Shown: positions 52,725 to 63,180, numbered from the stretch's first letter. The stretch is DNA of 64,000 nt from Enchytraeus crypticus (GCA_905160935.1 CAJHZI010000478.1:1440001-1504000); one strand, 5' to 3'. Translations and numbers: made by a program. Notes: generated by a model from the letters alone, not told the origin.

Positions 52725-52945
52725 GGAAAAGAAATAAAATGTGCAATAGCTCAATCAAAAGAGGCCTTCAGTAAGATGAGAGAACTACTAAAAAAAGTTA
52801 GAAAAAATCCACTAAGATGAAGATTGTGTAAAATTTAGTGTCGATCTTGCTCCTCTACGGCTGTAAAGCATAGAATAATTTGAATGTCTATATAGTGCAA
52901 TCTTTAGACGCTTAGAGGCGGCATGTAACGCAAGGAATCCCAGAA
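52725..52945 (+). mobile_element. RTE-like LINE fragment
   Basis: Reads CAIAQSKEAFSKMRELLKK, then a decayed LYGCKAW-like segment, the usual order after the RT. Confidence 0.55.
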
Positions 52946-52961
52946 ACATACACAAACACAC

Positions 52962-52987
52962 ACACACATATATATATATATACTGTA

Positions 52988-53044
<57 letters not shown>

Positions 53045-53045
53045 C

Positions 53046-53075
<30 letters not shown>
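52962..53075. repeat. (TA)n followed by (GA)n microsatellite
   Basis: Alternating TA (about 52970-53041), then GA repeats (53048-53075). The frames across it are artefacts. Confidence 0.9.
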
Positions 53076-53076
<1 letters not shown>

Positions 53077-53229
53077 TACGTCATATATATTGTATTGTGA
53101 CAATAATAGGCCTAATACTAAAATTTGCCACAGTATTTTTACTTTGCCACAAATTTCTGTGATAAAGTATTTTATTGCCGCATTTATTAATTAATATTAC
53201 AATCAGTGCAATACAAGAAAGGTTAACGT

Positions 53230-54222
53230 TAAAATTAATGATGGAGGAAGCCATGGAAAACATGGAAGAACGAATAGAAGTTGCAGGAATTTTTGTTACA
53301 AGGTGTACGATTTGCAGATGACCAAGGAATGGTAGCGTGCAGCGAGACTGGACTGCAGAAGATAATGGATGGTCTGAATGATACGGAATTGAGATACATG
53401 TATGGCATGAATATTAATATCAAAAGACCAAAGTTTTGAGAGTGTCCAATAATAAAGATGAAGATAATGTAACAATAAATGGTACGAATATGGAACAGGT
53501 AAGGAATTTCTAATATTTGGGTCATACTATAATCGATGACTGGAAATGTTGGGCTTAAATATGTAGTAGGATTACACAAACAAAGCCGCCTTCGGTAATA
53601 GGAAAAAACTTTTTAAATAAAAGTCTATAGAAAAAAACAAAGATAAAGATTGTGGTAACCTTGGCTTGGACCATGCCACTGTTTGGATTTGAAGCATGGA
53701 CCTTAAGGTAGGAAGATATTAGGGAACTAGAGCCATTGCATTTGTGGATTTGGAGAAGATTTGAAAAGATTAGTTGGACTCAAAGGGTTACAGATGAGGA
53801 AGTTATGTAGAGAGTTGCTACAGAGAGACAGTTGATAAATAAATATTACTAAATAGGAAGAAGAGATGGATAGGAGTCATTCTAAGGGGAGAAGTTCTGT
53901 TAGAATAAGTAATAGAAGGTAGAATGGAAGGAAATAGAGGCAGAGCCAGTGGCTGGAGCCAGTGGCGAAGTCGGTAAGACATTCGACCGCGGATCAGTAT
54001 GTGCGCGGTTCAAATCCTGGGCTTGCCCGTCACTGACATCGCTTTCGAGTGAGGAAACTGAAGTTAACTTTAGCTTTACCAGCATTAGCTTTACCAGAGG
54101 CAGGCCGAGATTGGGTATGTTAGATGATTTAATGACTCGCTCATATGTGGAAGTGAAGAGGACTGCGGAAGACAGAGAAGAGTGGAGGCGTTATGTACCA
54201 TGGGCTTGCCAGTAGACACTAA
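53230..54222 (+). mobile_element. RTE-like LINE, 3' part, split by a SINE
   Basis: Frame-broken remnants of the region after the RT (ADDQGMVACSETGL, then NGTNMEQVRNF.YLGHTI). The C-terminal end continues after the SINE as RPRLGMLDDLMTRSYVEVKR and ends REEWRRYVPWACQ. The duplicated AGAGGCAG (53936-53943 and 54096-54103) marks the SINE insertion. Confidence 0.8.
53944..54095 (+). mobile_element. tRNA-derived SINE, family 1, with target-site duplication
   Basis: Intact A-box region GTGGCGAAGTCGGTAAGAC, B-box GGTTCAAATCC, CGCTTTCGAGTGAGGAAACT and a duplicated AGC(A/T)TTAGCTTTACC tail. It is flanked by the 8-bp direct repeat AGAGGCAG. Best complete reference copy. Confidence 0.9.
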
Positions 54223-54394
54223 GAGAGAAAGACTATTAAAGAGCCTGAGCGTTCTGCGGTAATAAAATAATTAATTAGTAGCTAGCGAAATCTACTGAAG
54301 CCTGAATTTCATGAATTTTTACATGTATTACACGACTAAATATGACAATATGGAACTTACTGCCACAAGATCTTTTAAGTCTATTAGTACATAC

Positions 54395-54514
54395 CTGGGC
54401 AAACCAAAAATCTCTTTCCTCTACAGCTTTATATTCTGACCCTCTTGCCTTTGATCTTGGACTTGCACTGTATTCATTTCGTTTTCTTTCGGTCTTTTTG
54501 TACTCAGTCGTCAT
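54395..54514 (-). CDS. gene B, candidate first exon (doubtful, repeat-derived)
   Basis: An ATG in good context (CACACGATGACG) opens 40 codons reading MTTEYKKTERKRNEYSASP, then GSEYKAVEERDFWFAQ, ending at the donor CCCAG/GTATGT in phase 0. That fits gene B exon 2, 10 kb away. The same sequence together with its 5' flank occurs at 40.39-40.50 kb and is antisense to a LINE 3' tail, so this may be an exonised repeat or a chance frame. Confidence 0.3.
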
Positions 54515-54618
54515 CGTGTGATGTTTTGGCGTCTGTTTTTACAGCGTCTGCAATGGACGTCAATGATATTGCCTTGTGGCGTGGAACTGGACGTCATTGA
54601 TTGATTGATTGATACAAA
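54420..54618 (+). mobile_element. LINE 3' tail ending in (ATTG)n
   Basis: GTGTGATGTTTTGGCGTCTG, CTGCAATGGACGTCAATGAT, GTGGCGTGGAACTGGACGTC and then ATTG repeats. Paired with the minus-strand copy at 40.3 kb. It overlaps the doubtful gene B exon 1 on the other strand. Confidence 0.7.
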
Positions 54619-54864
54619 CTGTAAAACCGTAGTTAGTCACACAATCGACTATTCTCATATTAGCATTTAATATAATTGCTAGACACTGGAATGTTTAATA
54701 TCATTACAAATAAAATACATTTAGCAGGACTAAATAAAATAAGTAAGCTAACTAAAAAAGTTTATTATTACAGTTCAAACTCAAAAACACCAAATGCACT
54801 GACACAAGACCAAAAACAGAGAAACACAAGAAAAATAAAATAAAAAAGAATAAAACATACAATA

Positions 54865-55517
54865 GCTCCTGTAGTAACATTGACTGTTAATCTATCTCTC
54901 TCTACTGGCATATTTTCTCGCGCTTTTAAGCTTGCAGCTATTACTCCATTGCTTAAAAAGCCCACACTGGATAAGGAATCATTGTCGAACTACAGGCTCA
55001 TATCCAATCTCTCATACTTATCTAAACTCACTGAAAGAATTGTTCTTCAGAGGCTTTCTACTAATCTCTCTTACAATGATCTATTTAATGCATCTTAGTA
55101 TAAGCAGCTTGATCTATGCATCAAGCTGCTTATCTAAGCATCGTTCAACTGAAACGGTGCTTCTATCTGTGTGCAATTCTATTGTTAATGCCATGTGCAC
55201 GCAACGCTTTAATGGATTATGTATGCTTGATCTTTCGGCCGCTTTTGATACCATAGATCACAATATTCTTCTGGAACGTCTTTCTTCGTAGTTTGGTATT
55301 CGTGGTTTTTCTTGATTGGTTTTCCTCCTATCTGACGGATCGTTCTTTTAGTGTGAAAGTGATGGAGTAAATCTCTTTGCCTTCTCACTTAAAGAATGAT
55401 GTGCCTCAAGGCTCCGTTCTTGGTCTTATCCTCTTTAACCTCTATACGTGTACAGCACCCTTAAGCTCTCTAATCTCTTCTTATTCTCTTGATCATGTAC
55501 TATATGCTGATGACACT
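54865..55517 (+). mobile_element. CR1/L2-like LINE, ORF2 part 1 (before the Gypsy insertion)
   Basis: Starts 5'-truncated in the RT: FSRAFKLAAITPLLKKP, LSNYRLISNLSYLSKLTERI, then (after a small inverted duplication) KHRSTETVLLSV and [35 protein letters not shown] and [11 protein letters not shown]. The catalytic YADD is the last motif before the LTR element. The stop codons make it non-functional even without the insertion. Confidence 0.9.
55100..55133. repeat. 14-bp perfect hairpin within the LINE RT
   Basis: 55100-55113 pairs exactly with 55120-55133. The duplicated inverted piece interrupts the RT frame between NDLFNAS and KHRSTET, so it is an inserted inverted copy of adjacent sequence. 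Confidence 0.85.
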
Positions 55518-55522
55518 CAAAT
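55518..55522. repeat. 5-bp target-site duplication (left)
   Basis: AAATG, identical to 61008-61012. Removing the LTR element and one copy would make the LINE continuous from YADDTQM into YTCFTPNS. Confidence 0.93.
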
Positions 55523-55990
55523 GTGTAATGTTGTACGAATTCCTAAGTCAGCGAGTAAATCCAAAACGCAAGATACGTATGATAGAGCACTTTATTCGAA
55601 TCTCAACAACTGATGGGTAACTGATGGAACACTCAGTCCTTATATAGCCGACAACAGGCATAACCCCTTTTGTCATGCAACCCCCTTTAATATGATTAAA
55701 GGGCTTCATTTGCATATCTACATTTACATCGATTGTGATTAAAGTGTCTATATATATTTACAATGGTACGGCTTCACTCATATTCTTTGGTGAAGCCGTA
55801 AATCATTTAAAGAGATTGTACACGGCTGTTAAGTTAACATCCGTGTAATATGATAGTTAGGTACTTTTATTATACAGTGGTCCGGCTTCACTCGATTCTT
55901 GGATGAAGCCGTAAACCAATTAAAGAGTCTGTCCACAGTTGTTTAGTTAAAACAGTTTGTAAATGAATTGGTATGTACAACTATATGACA
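55523..55990 (-). repeat. Ty3/Gypsy 3' LTR (468 bp)
   Basis: Nearly identical to 60545-61007 (about three substitutions plus one small indel). It begins TG and ends CA in element orientation. It contains a TATATAAG box, an AATAAAG signal and two internal about 120-bp related segments, each with a CGGCTTCAC/GTGAAGCCG stem. Confidence 0.93.
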
Positions 55991-56000
55991 CCTCCCCCTA
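55991..56000 (-). promoter_or_regulatory. polypurine tract
   Basis: On the minus strand TAGGGGGAGG directly precedes the 3' LTR, the expected position of the plus-strand primer. Confidence 0.85.
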
Positions 56001-56064
56001 GTGTACGGCACGTACACTACCAATGTTCCAACGCTGTATTCACTCAGCCATCGCTAGAGTCTAG

Positions 56065-57966
56065 CTATGGGGAGTAGCGCTCAGGAGGTCTACGTATTCT
56101 CGTAGACCGCCGGAGGGGCGGTTGAGGCGGTGTGGCAGTCCTTACTGGAAGTAGTATTTGAACCAGTGCTTCCTCTTGTGGTCGCTCCGTCGGTTGTGTT
56201 GGTTCCCTCGAGACAGATCGCGGCTGGTGCGATTCCGATGACTGACCTGCTTGTTGTATGGCCGTTGAGAGCCTTTCCTGGTTGTCCGTGATGTTGATAT
56301 GCGGCGTTCTCTCTAGGGTTTCTTGAAGATGGAGGCGATTGCGCCGAAGTTCTTGTCCGTCGGTGGTAGCTACTCTGTAGGTTCTAGGCGCTCCCTTGAG
56401 TTCCTCGAGGACTCTGCCTGGGACCAGGCGCTTTCCTAGCTGAACCCTGACGGTGTCTCCAGGCTCGAGTGCTTTCAGAGGGCGGGAGCCCCTGTTGGCG
56501 TATTTTCTTTCTGCTCGCTGTTTGCGGAGAAGTTCTTGTCTACACCTGTCTTCCGTTTCCGACCTGTCTGAGACTATAGCCGGAAGGTCGGTTCTGATGG
56601 GACGGTTAAATAGCAGTTGAGCCGGACTCATGCTGGTACCAGAAATTGGCGTAGCTCGGAGATGTAACATGGCTTTGTCAATGTCTCCTCCTGCTTCATG
56701 AACCTTTTGCATCAGTCTTTTTATTGTTTGGATCGCACGTTCGGCCTGGCCATTACTCTGAGGGTAGTTTGGTGAGCAGGTTTTGATGCGGAAATTCCAC
56801 TGTGTAGCAAATTGTTGAAATTCAGCGCATGCAAAAGGGATGTTGTCTGCCATGATTGTCTCCGGGACTCCAAACCTGCTGAAAATTACCTTCAGTTTGC
56901 TGATGACGCTGGCTGCCGTCTTTCTTTTTAACTTAGTTACTTCAATGAATGTACTGAAATAATCGACTACTATTAAGTAGTCTTTTCCTCGTGACGTGAA
57001 TAAATCACAGCCGATCTTCTGCCAAGGGTAGTATGGGACAGGATGTTGTATCAGCGGCTGTTTGGTTTGTTTCCTTTGGTTAGCGTTGCACGTTGAACAG
57101 CGGCGAATCCATAGCTCTAGCTCGTAATCCATACCGGGCCAGTAGTAATGTTGCCTTGCCAGCTGCTTTGTCTTTTCGATACCCATGTGACTGGCGTGAA
57201 GCTTTATGATGAGATCGCTTCTTTGAGCTGATGGTATGATGATTCGTCGGTCTTTGAAAATCAATCCGTCCACTGTATACAGGTCAGAAATGATCTGGCG
57301 GTACTGTTTTAGTTCAGCTGGTAGTGCTTTCCAGTCCGAGGGTGGACCTTCGGTTGTGAACTTCATTAACTGCGAGAGGATTGGGTCTGTGGCCGTTGCT
57401 GACCAGATTTCTTGTAGCCTGTGATCTCCTTCTGGCATATCTAACAATACCGTGTGTATCATCACATCTAGTTCCTCTGCCATTTCTTTCTCGGCTGTAG
57501 ACGTTTCTTCTTGAAGGTAAGCTCTAGACAACGCATCAGCAATATACATTTCTTTGCCTGGTGTATAGCGCACGATTAGTCTGTATCGGCTCAAAGAAAT
57601 CAACATCCTTTGTAAACGAGGTGTAGTTTGTGACAGCGGCTTTGAAAAGATGGCCTCCAATGGCTCGTGATCGGACTGAACTGTTGTGATACGGCCATAA
57701 ATGTAAGTGTGGAATTTCTCGCATGCGAACAAGATGGCTAGGAGTTCCTTCTCGATTTGTGCGTATCGTGTCTCACAGTCCGTGAGGGCCCGTGACGCAA
57801 ATGAGATTGGGTGTCCCTCCTGCAGCAGGCATGACCCTAATCCCTTGCTGGACGCATCCGTCTGGATAACCAATGGCTTGTCGCGGTTGTAGTAACTCAA
57901 GACTGGAGCACTAGCTATTAGGCTTTTTATTTTGTCGAATGCTGACTGCTGTGTTTCCGCCCACGA
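56065..57966 (-). mobile_element. Ty3/Gypsy pol: RNase H and integrase
   Basis: This frame starts after the TAG at 57967-57969 (first Met at 57900) and contains LVIQTDASSKGLGSCLLQ (RNase H), HASHMGIEKTKQLARQH and a CSTC pair (HHCC zinc finger), then the DD(35)E core: IGCDLFTSRG, IMADNIPFACAEF and GQAERAIQTIKRL. The downstream domain (GDTVRVQLGKRLVPGRVLEE) looks like a GPY/F-type C-terminus. The general makeup resembles K02A2.6-like Gypsy polyproteins. Residues matching the three catalytic acids are present. Confidence 0.9.
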
Positions 57967-58886
57967 CTAAGGTACATCCTTTTTTAGTACCTGTCTATAT
58001 GGGAATGTTATGTCAGCGAAGTTGGGGGTGTATCTCGATACGTACGTTGCCATTCCGTTGAAGCGAAGTAGCTCCTCTCTGGATTGTGGTGGCGGAAAAT
58101 CTGTTAGCGCACTGACTTTTCTTGGATCCGGTGAGATTCCAGAGGACGATACAATGTGGCCCAAGTACGCGACAGATTTTGCCGTCAGCTGGAGCTTAGA
58201 CCGGTTGAAGCGTACGTTTACTGCTCTAGCTCTTTCAAGTAACTGACGAAAAATCCTATCGCGTTCCTCCATTGACGAGGCAAAGATGATGATATCATCA
58301 AAGACTACGGCAACGCCTTGAATATCTCCAAATGCTTGCTGAGCTCGATTCTGGAACACTTCTGGTGCACTACTGATCCCGAATGGAAGTCTGGTGAAAC
58401 TGTATCGACCAAAAGGTGTGTTGAAGGTGACTAACCTACTTGATTCTTCGTCTAATTCTATGTGCCAGAATCCGTCTTTTAGATCTATTATTGAGAATAT
58501 TGATTTTCCGGTGAGCTGCGGTAAGACATCGTCGAACGTAGGAACAGTGTAATGCTCCCTCATGATAGCCTTGTTGAGTTCTCTTGGATCGATGCACAAG
58601 CGGATCGAACCGTCCTTCTTTTCGACGACTAGCATGGAGTTAACCCATTCCGTTGGCTCATCACGCTTTATTATGATCCCTTTGCGTTCCATTACTTCAA
58701 GTGTTTCCTTCACTTTCGATAGCAGTGCGAGCGGAACTCTCCTACAAGCTTGCACCGTCGGGCACACGTCACTCCTTATCGTTATATGATGTTTGTCTGG
58801 TAGTTTTCCCGGAAGACTGTCGTCGAAAACATCACTAAACTCATTAATGAGAGCTTGCGACGACGTTGCCCTTACTGAAAAAGCTT
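57967..58886 (-). mobile_element. Ty3/Gypsy pol: reverse transcriptase (ends in TAG)
   Basis: Reads VVEKKDGSIRLCIDPRELNK, FSIIDLKDGFWHIEL, RLPFGISSAPEVFQNR and VVFDDIIIFASS. The catalytic box is F-D-D in place of the commoner Y-x-D-D. Upstream (about 58800) EFSDVFDDSLPGKLP is the linker. The frame is -1 relative to the gag-protease frame. An in-frame TAG at 57967 separates RT from RNase H/integrase. Confidence 0.9.
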
Positions 58887-60308
58887 TTTGACCAGATCCA
58901 ATTCAACAGAAGTCTGTAATCCGCAGAGTGTTTGAGTGCTGTCGTCTACGACAAAAAACTTTGCCACCGCTTTCTTTTCCTTGTGCTGCACCGGGGCTTT
59001 GATTACACCTAGCGGTTTGATTTGACCTGCAACAGTCCGCAGGACTACCTTTGTTGGCTTCAAGCAGGGTCTGCTTCGCAGCTGCTTGAACACTCTTTCC
59101 GGCATGACGTTGACCTCTGCGCCTGTATCTATTTTGCAATTGACCTTTCTCTCTCCAATCCTGATGGCTGTCTCCCAGCTGTTTTTGTCGCTACCGAGGC
59201 TACCGACAAAAACAGTGTCTACCGCGATTGATTCTGCATCCGATATGTCAGTGTCTGTAAGCTGTTCGATCTCATGTACTCCTCGGCGTACGAGCTGCTT
59301 ACGGTCTCGTGCCGGGTTTTCCTTGGCGCCCTGATTGGCCGCCAGCCTCTTTCGACATTTGGCAATCATATGCCCCTTCTTTTGACAGAAGAAGCACTCC
59401 ATATCCTTGGCGGGGCAGCGGTCCGTGCTGTTATGACTAAATATGCAATTGTCACATGTGCCCATCTGCTTCGATGCTGGCCTTGACGTCCTGTTCTGAT
59501 CCCCGTTGCGCTTCTGGGGCCTGTCGTTGCGAATTGCGTGGATGGCCGGAGCTTTCCCTACCATCCTTTCCAATTCCTGTGTGGCTACCTCGTCCGCTTT
59601 CAGTATACGGATTACTTCGGTGAGGGTCGGTGGGGAGTCTCTCACCATCCTTCTTAACACCTCCACGTTGTCGATGGTGCTAAACACGAGCTGTTCTAGG
59701 ACACGCTGTTCTTCGTCTGCAAAGCAGCAACGTCTGGCTGCTTCCCTCAGTCTTGTGACGTAGTTGTCAAGGTCTTCACCAGATTCCCGTCGAATTTTCT
59801 AGAACAGGTACTTGTTGACTATCGTCGATTGTTGTTCACTGAATACCTGGCGGATAGCTAGAATCACCTTTTCTAGATCCTTTGCGTCTTCCACCGGTAG
59901 TCCCAACTGATAAAATATCTTCTTCACTTTGTCTCCCGCTGTCGCCAGTAGGAGGTCCACTTGGACTTCCGGCTCCAGGTAGTAGCCCTGCGTGATTCTG
60001 AAGTAGCGTAAGAATTCTCGCTCGAATTCTTGCTACTCCATTTGCTTGTCTCCAGTTAGGGAGGGCTCTTTGGGAGGCCTACACGTAGCCATTGATCTGT
60101 TGGCCAGGGTTGCCTCAGCCTCTGGTCTTCTTGGTATATTTACTGGTTCCCTTGATGCTGCTGATAGTGTAGAACTGACTATACTAGCCTGTGGTCTATC
60201 ATCCAGCTTGGCTGAGAGGCTTGCGACTCGCTCCTCTAACGCGGAAAATTTCGCTAGAATGGTGTGTAAAGGATCGGAGTCGGACACAGATGAAGTGAAT
60301 GTAGCCAT
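58872..60308 (-). mobile_element. Ty3/Gypsy gag and protease, with two in-frame TAG codons
   Basis: Starts MATFTSSVSDSDPLHTILAK. The frame carries TAG at 60033-60035 and 59799-59801. Downstream features: capsid-like LREAARRCCFADEEQRVLEQ, zinc knuckle CFFCQKKGHMIAKC and protease CKIDTGAEVNVMP (D-T-G active site). It ends at TAA 58872. A C AAA AAG stretch (58884-58890), just before this stop, is a plausible -1 slip site into pol. Confidence 0.88.
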
Positions 60309-60526
60309 TTTCTGTTTATGTATTTAATTGAATACGATTATGTATTGAATTGAATACGCTAGTATTTAAATACTATTACTAAATACTATTACTAAATACA
60401 TTATGTTACTATTGTCTAAGTTATGTTATAATTCCGTATTTCTATAATTATTTAGAACTAGTCTTGCTATTATATAGCTTTATGCACTAATATATAATGA
60501 AATACCGCGGATATTCTCTTTTCAGA

Positions 60527-60544
60527 TTTTTGTCGACTGCGCCA
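60527..60544 (-). promoter_or_regulatory. primer-binding site
   Basis: Immediately inside the 5' LTR the element reads TGGCGCAGTCGACA, starting with TGG as expected for pairing to a tRNA CCA end. It looks tRNA-Ser-like, but the tRNA was not verified. Confidence 0.75.
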
Positions 60545-61007
60545 TGTAATGTTGTACGAATTCCTAAGTCAGCGAATAAATCCAAAACGCAAGATAAGTA
60601 TGATAGAGCACTTTATTCGAATCTCAACAACTGATGGGTATATGAACACTCAGTCCTTATATAGCCGACAACAGGCTTAACCCCTTTTGTCATGCAACCC
60701 CCTTTAATATGATTAAAGGGCTTCATTTGCATATCTACATTTACATCGATTGTGATTAAAGTGTCTATATATATTTACAATGGTACGGCTTCACTCATAT
60801 TCTTTGGTGAAGCCGTAAATCATTTAAAGAGATTGTACACGGCTGTTAAGTTAACATCCGTGTAATATGATAGTTAGGTACTTTTATTATACAGTGGTCC
60901 GGCTTCACTCGATTCTTGGATGAAGCCGTAAACCAATTAAAGAGTCTGTCCACAGTTGTTTAGTTAAAACAGTTTGTAAATGAATTGGTATGTACAACTA
61001 TATGACA
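60545..61007 (-). repeat. Ty3/Gypsy 5' LTR (463 bp)
   Basis: Partner of 55523-55990. Same ends, TATATAAG (about 60656-60664) and AATAAAG (about 60612). The few differences indicate a young insertion. Confidence 0.93.
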
Positions 61008-61012
61008 AAATG
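61008..61012. repeat. 5-bp target-site duplication (right)
   Basis: AAATG, identical to 55518-55522. Confidence 0.93.
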
Positions 61013-62060
61013 TATACCTGTTTCACTCCTAACTCCTATTCTAATGCTGAAACCCTCATACAACAAAGTTTTCAGTCTATATCCTCTTGGATGTCTGCTA
61101 ATTTCTGCGCACTTTATCCATCTAAGACAGAATTCTTGTTGGTTGGGACACCTCAACAGCTTCTGAAGCTGAATTTGAAAATTATTTCGTTATTTTTGGG
61201 TATTAAAATATCACCTGTTTCTTCTGTGAGAAATCTTGGTGTTATCCTTGATAAACACCTAACCTTCCACGAACACATAACTAAAACTTCACAAGCATGT
61301 TGCTTCCATATCCGTTATCTTCTTTGAATACGTTCATATTTGTCACGTGAGGCAGTTGCTACAATTGGTGCTGCTCTTGTGCAATCGAAGTTGGACTACT
61401 GCAATTCCCTGTTTTTAAATCTCCCTGGCTGTAAGATTGATCGGTTGCAATTTGTTCAGAATTCTCTTGCGCGAGCAATTTTTTGTAGTTCCAAGTACTC
61501 ATATGTTACGCCTATTTTAAAGTCTTTGCACTGGCTAAAGAATAAAGAGCGTATTATTTACAAAACAGCTGCGTTAATCTATTAGTCCATCACCATCCCT
61601 GGACAAACTTGTATGTCTCACTTCATTAAAGTGATGCAGCCTGCTGATACTCGGTCTTTTAAGTTATTTACTTTTGTGAGATCTAGCTTACCTTCACACT
61701 CTAAGCTATCTAATCGTTCTTTCCAGCATGCTGTACCGCAGATCTGGAATTCTCATCCATCCAATCTTCGGAAATCTTCATTTGAATCACATCGGCCTTT
61801 GCTTTTCTATGAGCAGTTCCATAGGCAGTTGAAGACCTATCGTTTCCTTCTCTCTTTTCCATCCAGTGTCCATGAGCAGCGACCTGCGCCTAAACCACCT
61901 TTTCTTTAACTTCCTTTACTTTGGATTGAATTTCTTGATTTTGGAATTTGCACCTTTTTTGGTCCTTCTTTTTGCATGTTGGCTTGATTTTGTCTCAATA
62001 GTGCTCGATGTTGTGTTTGATGACTGTAGCACTCCAATTGTTGTTGTTGTTCTCATGAGC
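61013..62060 (+). mobile_element. CR1/L2-like LINE, ORF2 part 2 and 3' UTR (after the Gypsy insertion)
   Basis: Resumes at YTCFTPNSYSNAETLIQQ, then FCALYPSKTEFLLVG, SSVRNLGVILDKHLTFHEHI, SKLDYCNSLFLNLPGCKIDR and the C-terminal VRSSLPSHSKLSNRSFQHAV / NSHPSNLRKSSFESHRPLL. In-frame stops occur near 61326 and 61583. It ends in a (GTT)n-type tail near 62037-62050, like the 34.1-kb copy. Confidence 0.9.
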
Positions 62061-62460
62061 CTAGTAACCTTTTGTGCTCTGTGCAATACTGAGATATGGC
62101 AGAAATCGATGAGTAGGTTTACAAGAAGTTCTAATTCTGCGCTATCTGCTATTATAATCAAGGTTAGCTCTCCACACTTACGTCGAATTGGTATTTCTGC
62201 CAATTCGAAACTTTATATTTTGACTTTTAATCTATGTTTCCGAATTTATATGAAATTTATTTGCTTCTGTACAATTTATTTCGCACCCCTAGTATATAAT
62301 TTTTCTGTAAATATAATGCATTTTAGCGCACAATCGATATTTTATTTCAATCTTTGGTATGTCCGTAAATATGTTAATTAAAATCTTTCTCAAATTCAAC
62401 ACCAGAAAAAAGATTAATATGTTGGTTTTATATGTTGGTTTAATAATATGCATATAATAT
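62061..62460. other. no gene supported
   Basis: AT-rich. The open frame across 61866-62381 is LINE 3' UTR plus flank. Confidence 0.45.
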
Positions 62461-62464
62461 ATAA

Positions 62465-62552
62465 TATGTTGAGAGGAATTGAGACAGTCTATTCGTATCC
62501 CGATCATAGCTAAGCTGGGATTCAAGGGAAGATGATGATGATGATGATGTAT
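62465..62552 (+). mobile_element. GAT-tailed LINE/SINE 3' end
   Basis: GAGACAGTCTATTCGTATCCC, GCTAAGCTGGGATTCAAGG, GAAGATGATGATG. Same family as 14.74 kb. Confidence 0.7.
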
Positions 62553-62984
62553 ATATTAATATGTTGGTTTGTAATTATATAGTCTAACTGGCAGAGGCAT
62601 AGTTACGAACATAACTTTAGTAGTCTTACCTGCGTCTGACAATGTTGAACATGTTCTAGGAGCATCGGTTGAAGTCAAAACAGACCTAGTCGTTATTTCA
62701 AACATAAACAAAAGTAAATTAATTGTTTTACGAATTAATTTCGTCGGCTAAAATTGATCCTAAAAGGGATTATTGTGCATGGGCGTCCAATCTCATTTTG
62801 AAGCTCAGAATTTTTTCTAAAAATTGCAATACCTCTTCTATGTTCTCGACAACTTTGTTAAGAGCTTTGTTCGCATCGACCCTCTGTCAATACTTACAAA
62901 ACCGAATTATTTAACTGATACACCTGACAAAGATGCAAAGTAGCCAATGTTTGTGCCTATTTTCAAAATCTTGCTCTCACTGCC

Positions 62985-63180
62985 ACTCCCATGGCTAGGC
63001 ACCTTGGTGTTATATTTTATTAGGAAGCCTGGACTTTCATGACACTTCTGTCTGTCGTTCATATTTCTTTCAGATCCGTCAAATCAGTCAGATACCATGT
63101 TCTCTCGACAAAAATTCATTCACAATTTTTTACTAACGCCGTAGTTTTGGTGCGGTTTTAGAAAGCGTATACTCTTTACT
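62985..63180 (+). mobile_element. CR1/L2-like LINE fragment
   Basis: Reads ARHLGVIFY and, after decay, HISFRSVKSVRYHVLSTKI: the region after the RT (RHLGVIFD...IRQIR) of these LINEs. Confidence 0.5.

Noticed and set aside
62630..62685. Possible minus-strand exon with a strong GCAG/GTAAGA donor
   Set aside because: The donor is good, but the acceptor (CGACTAG) is weak, the 18-codon peptide is uninformative and no downstream partner was established.
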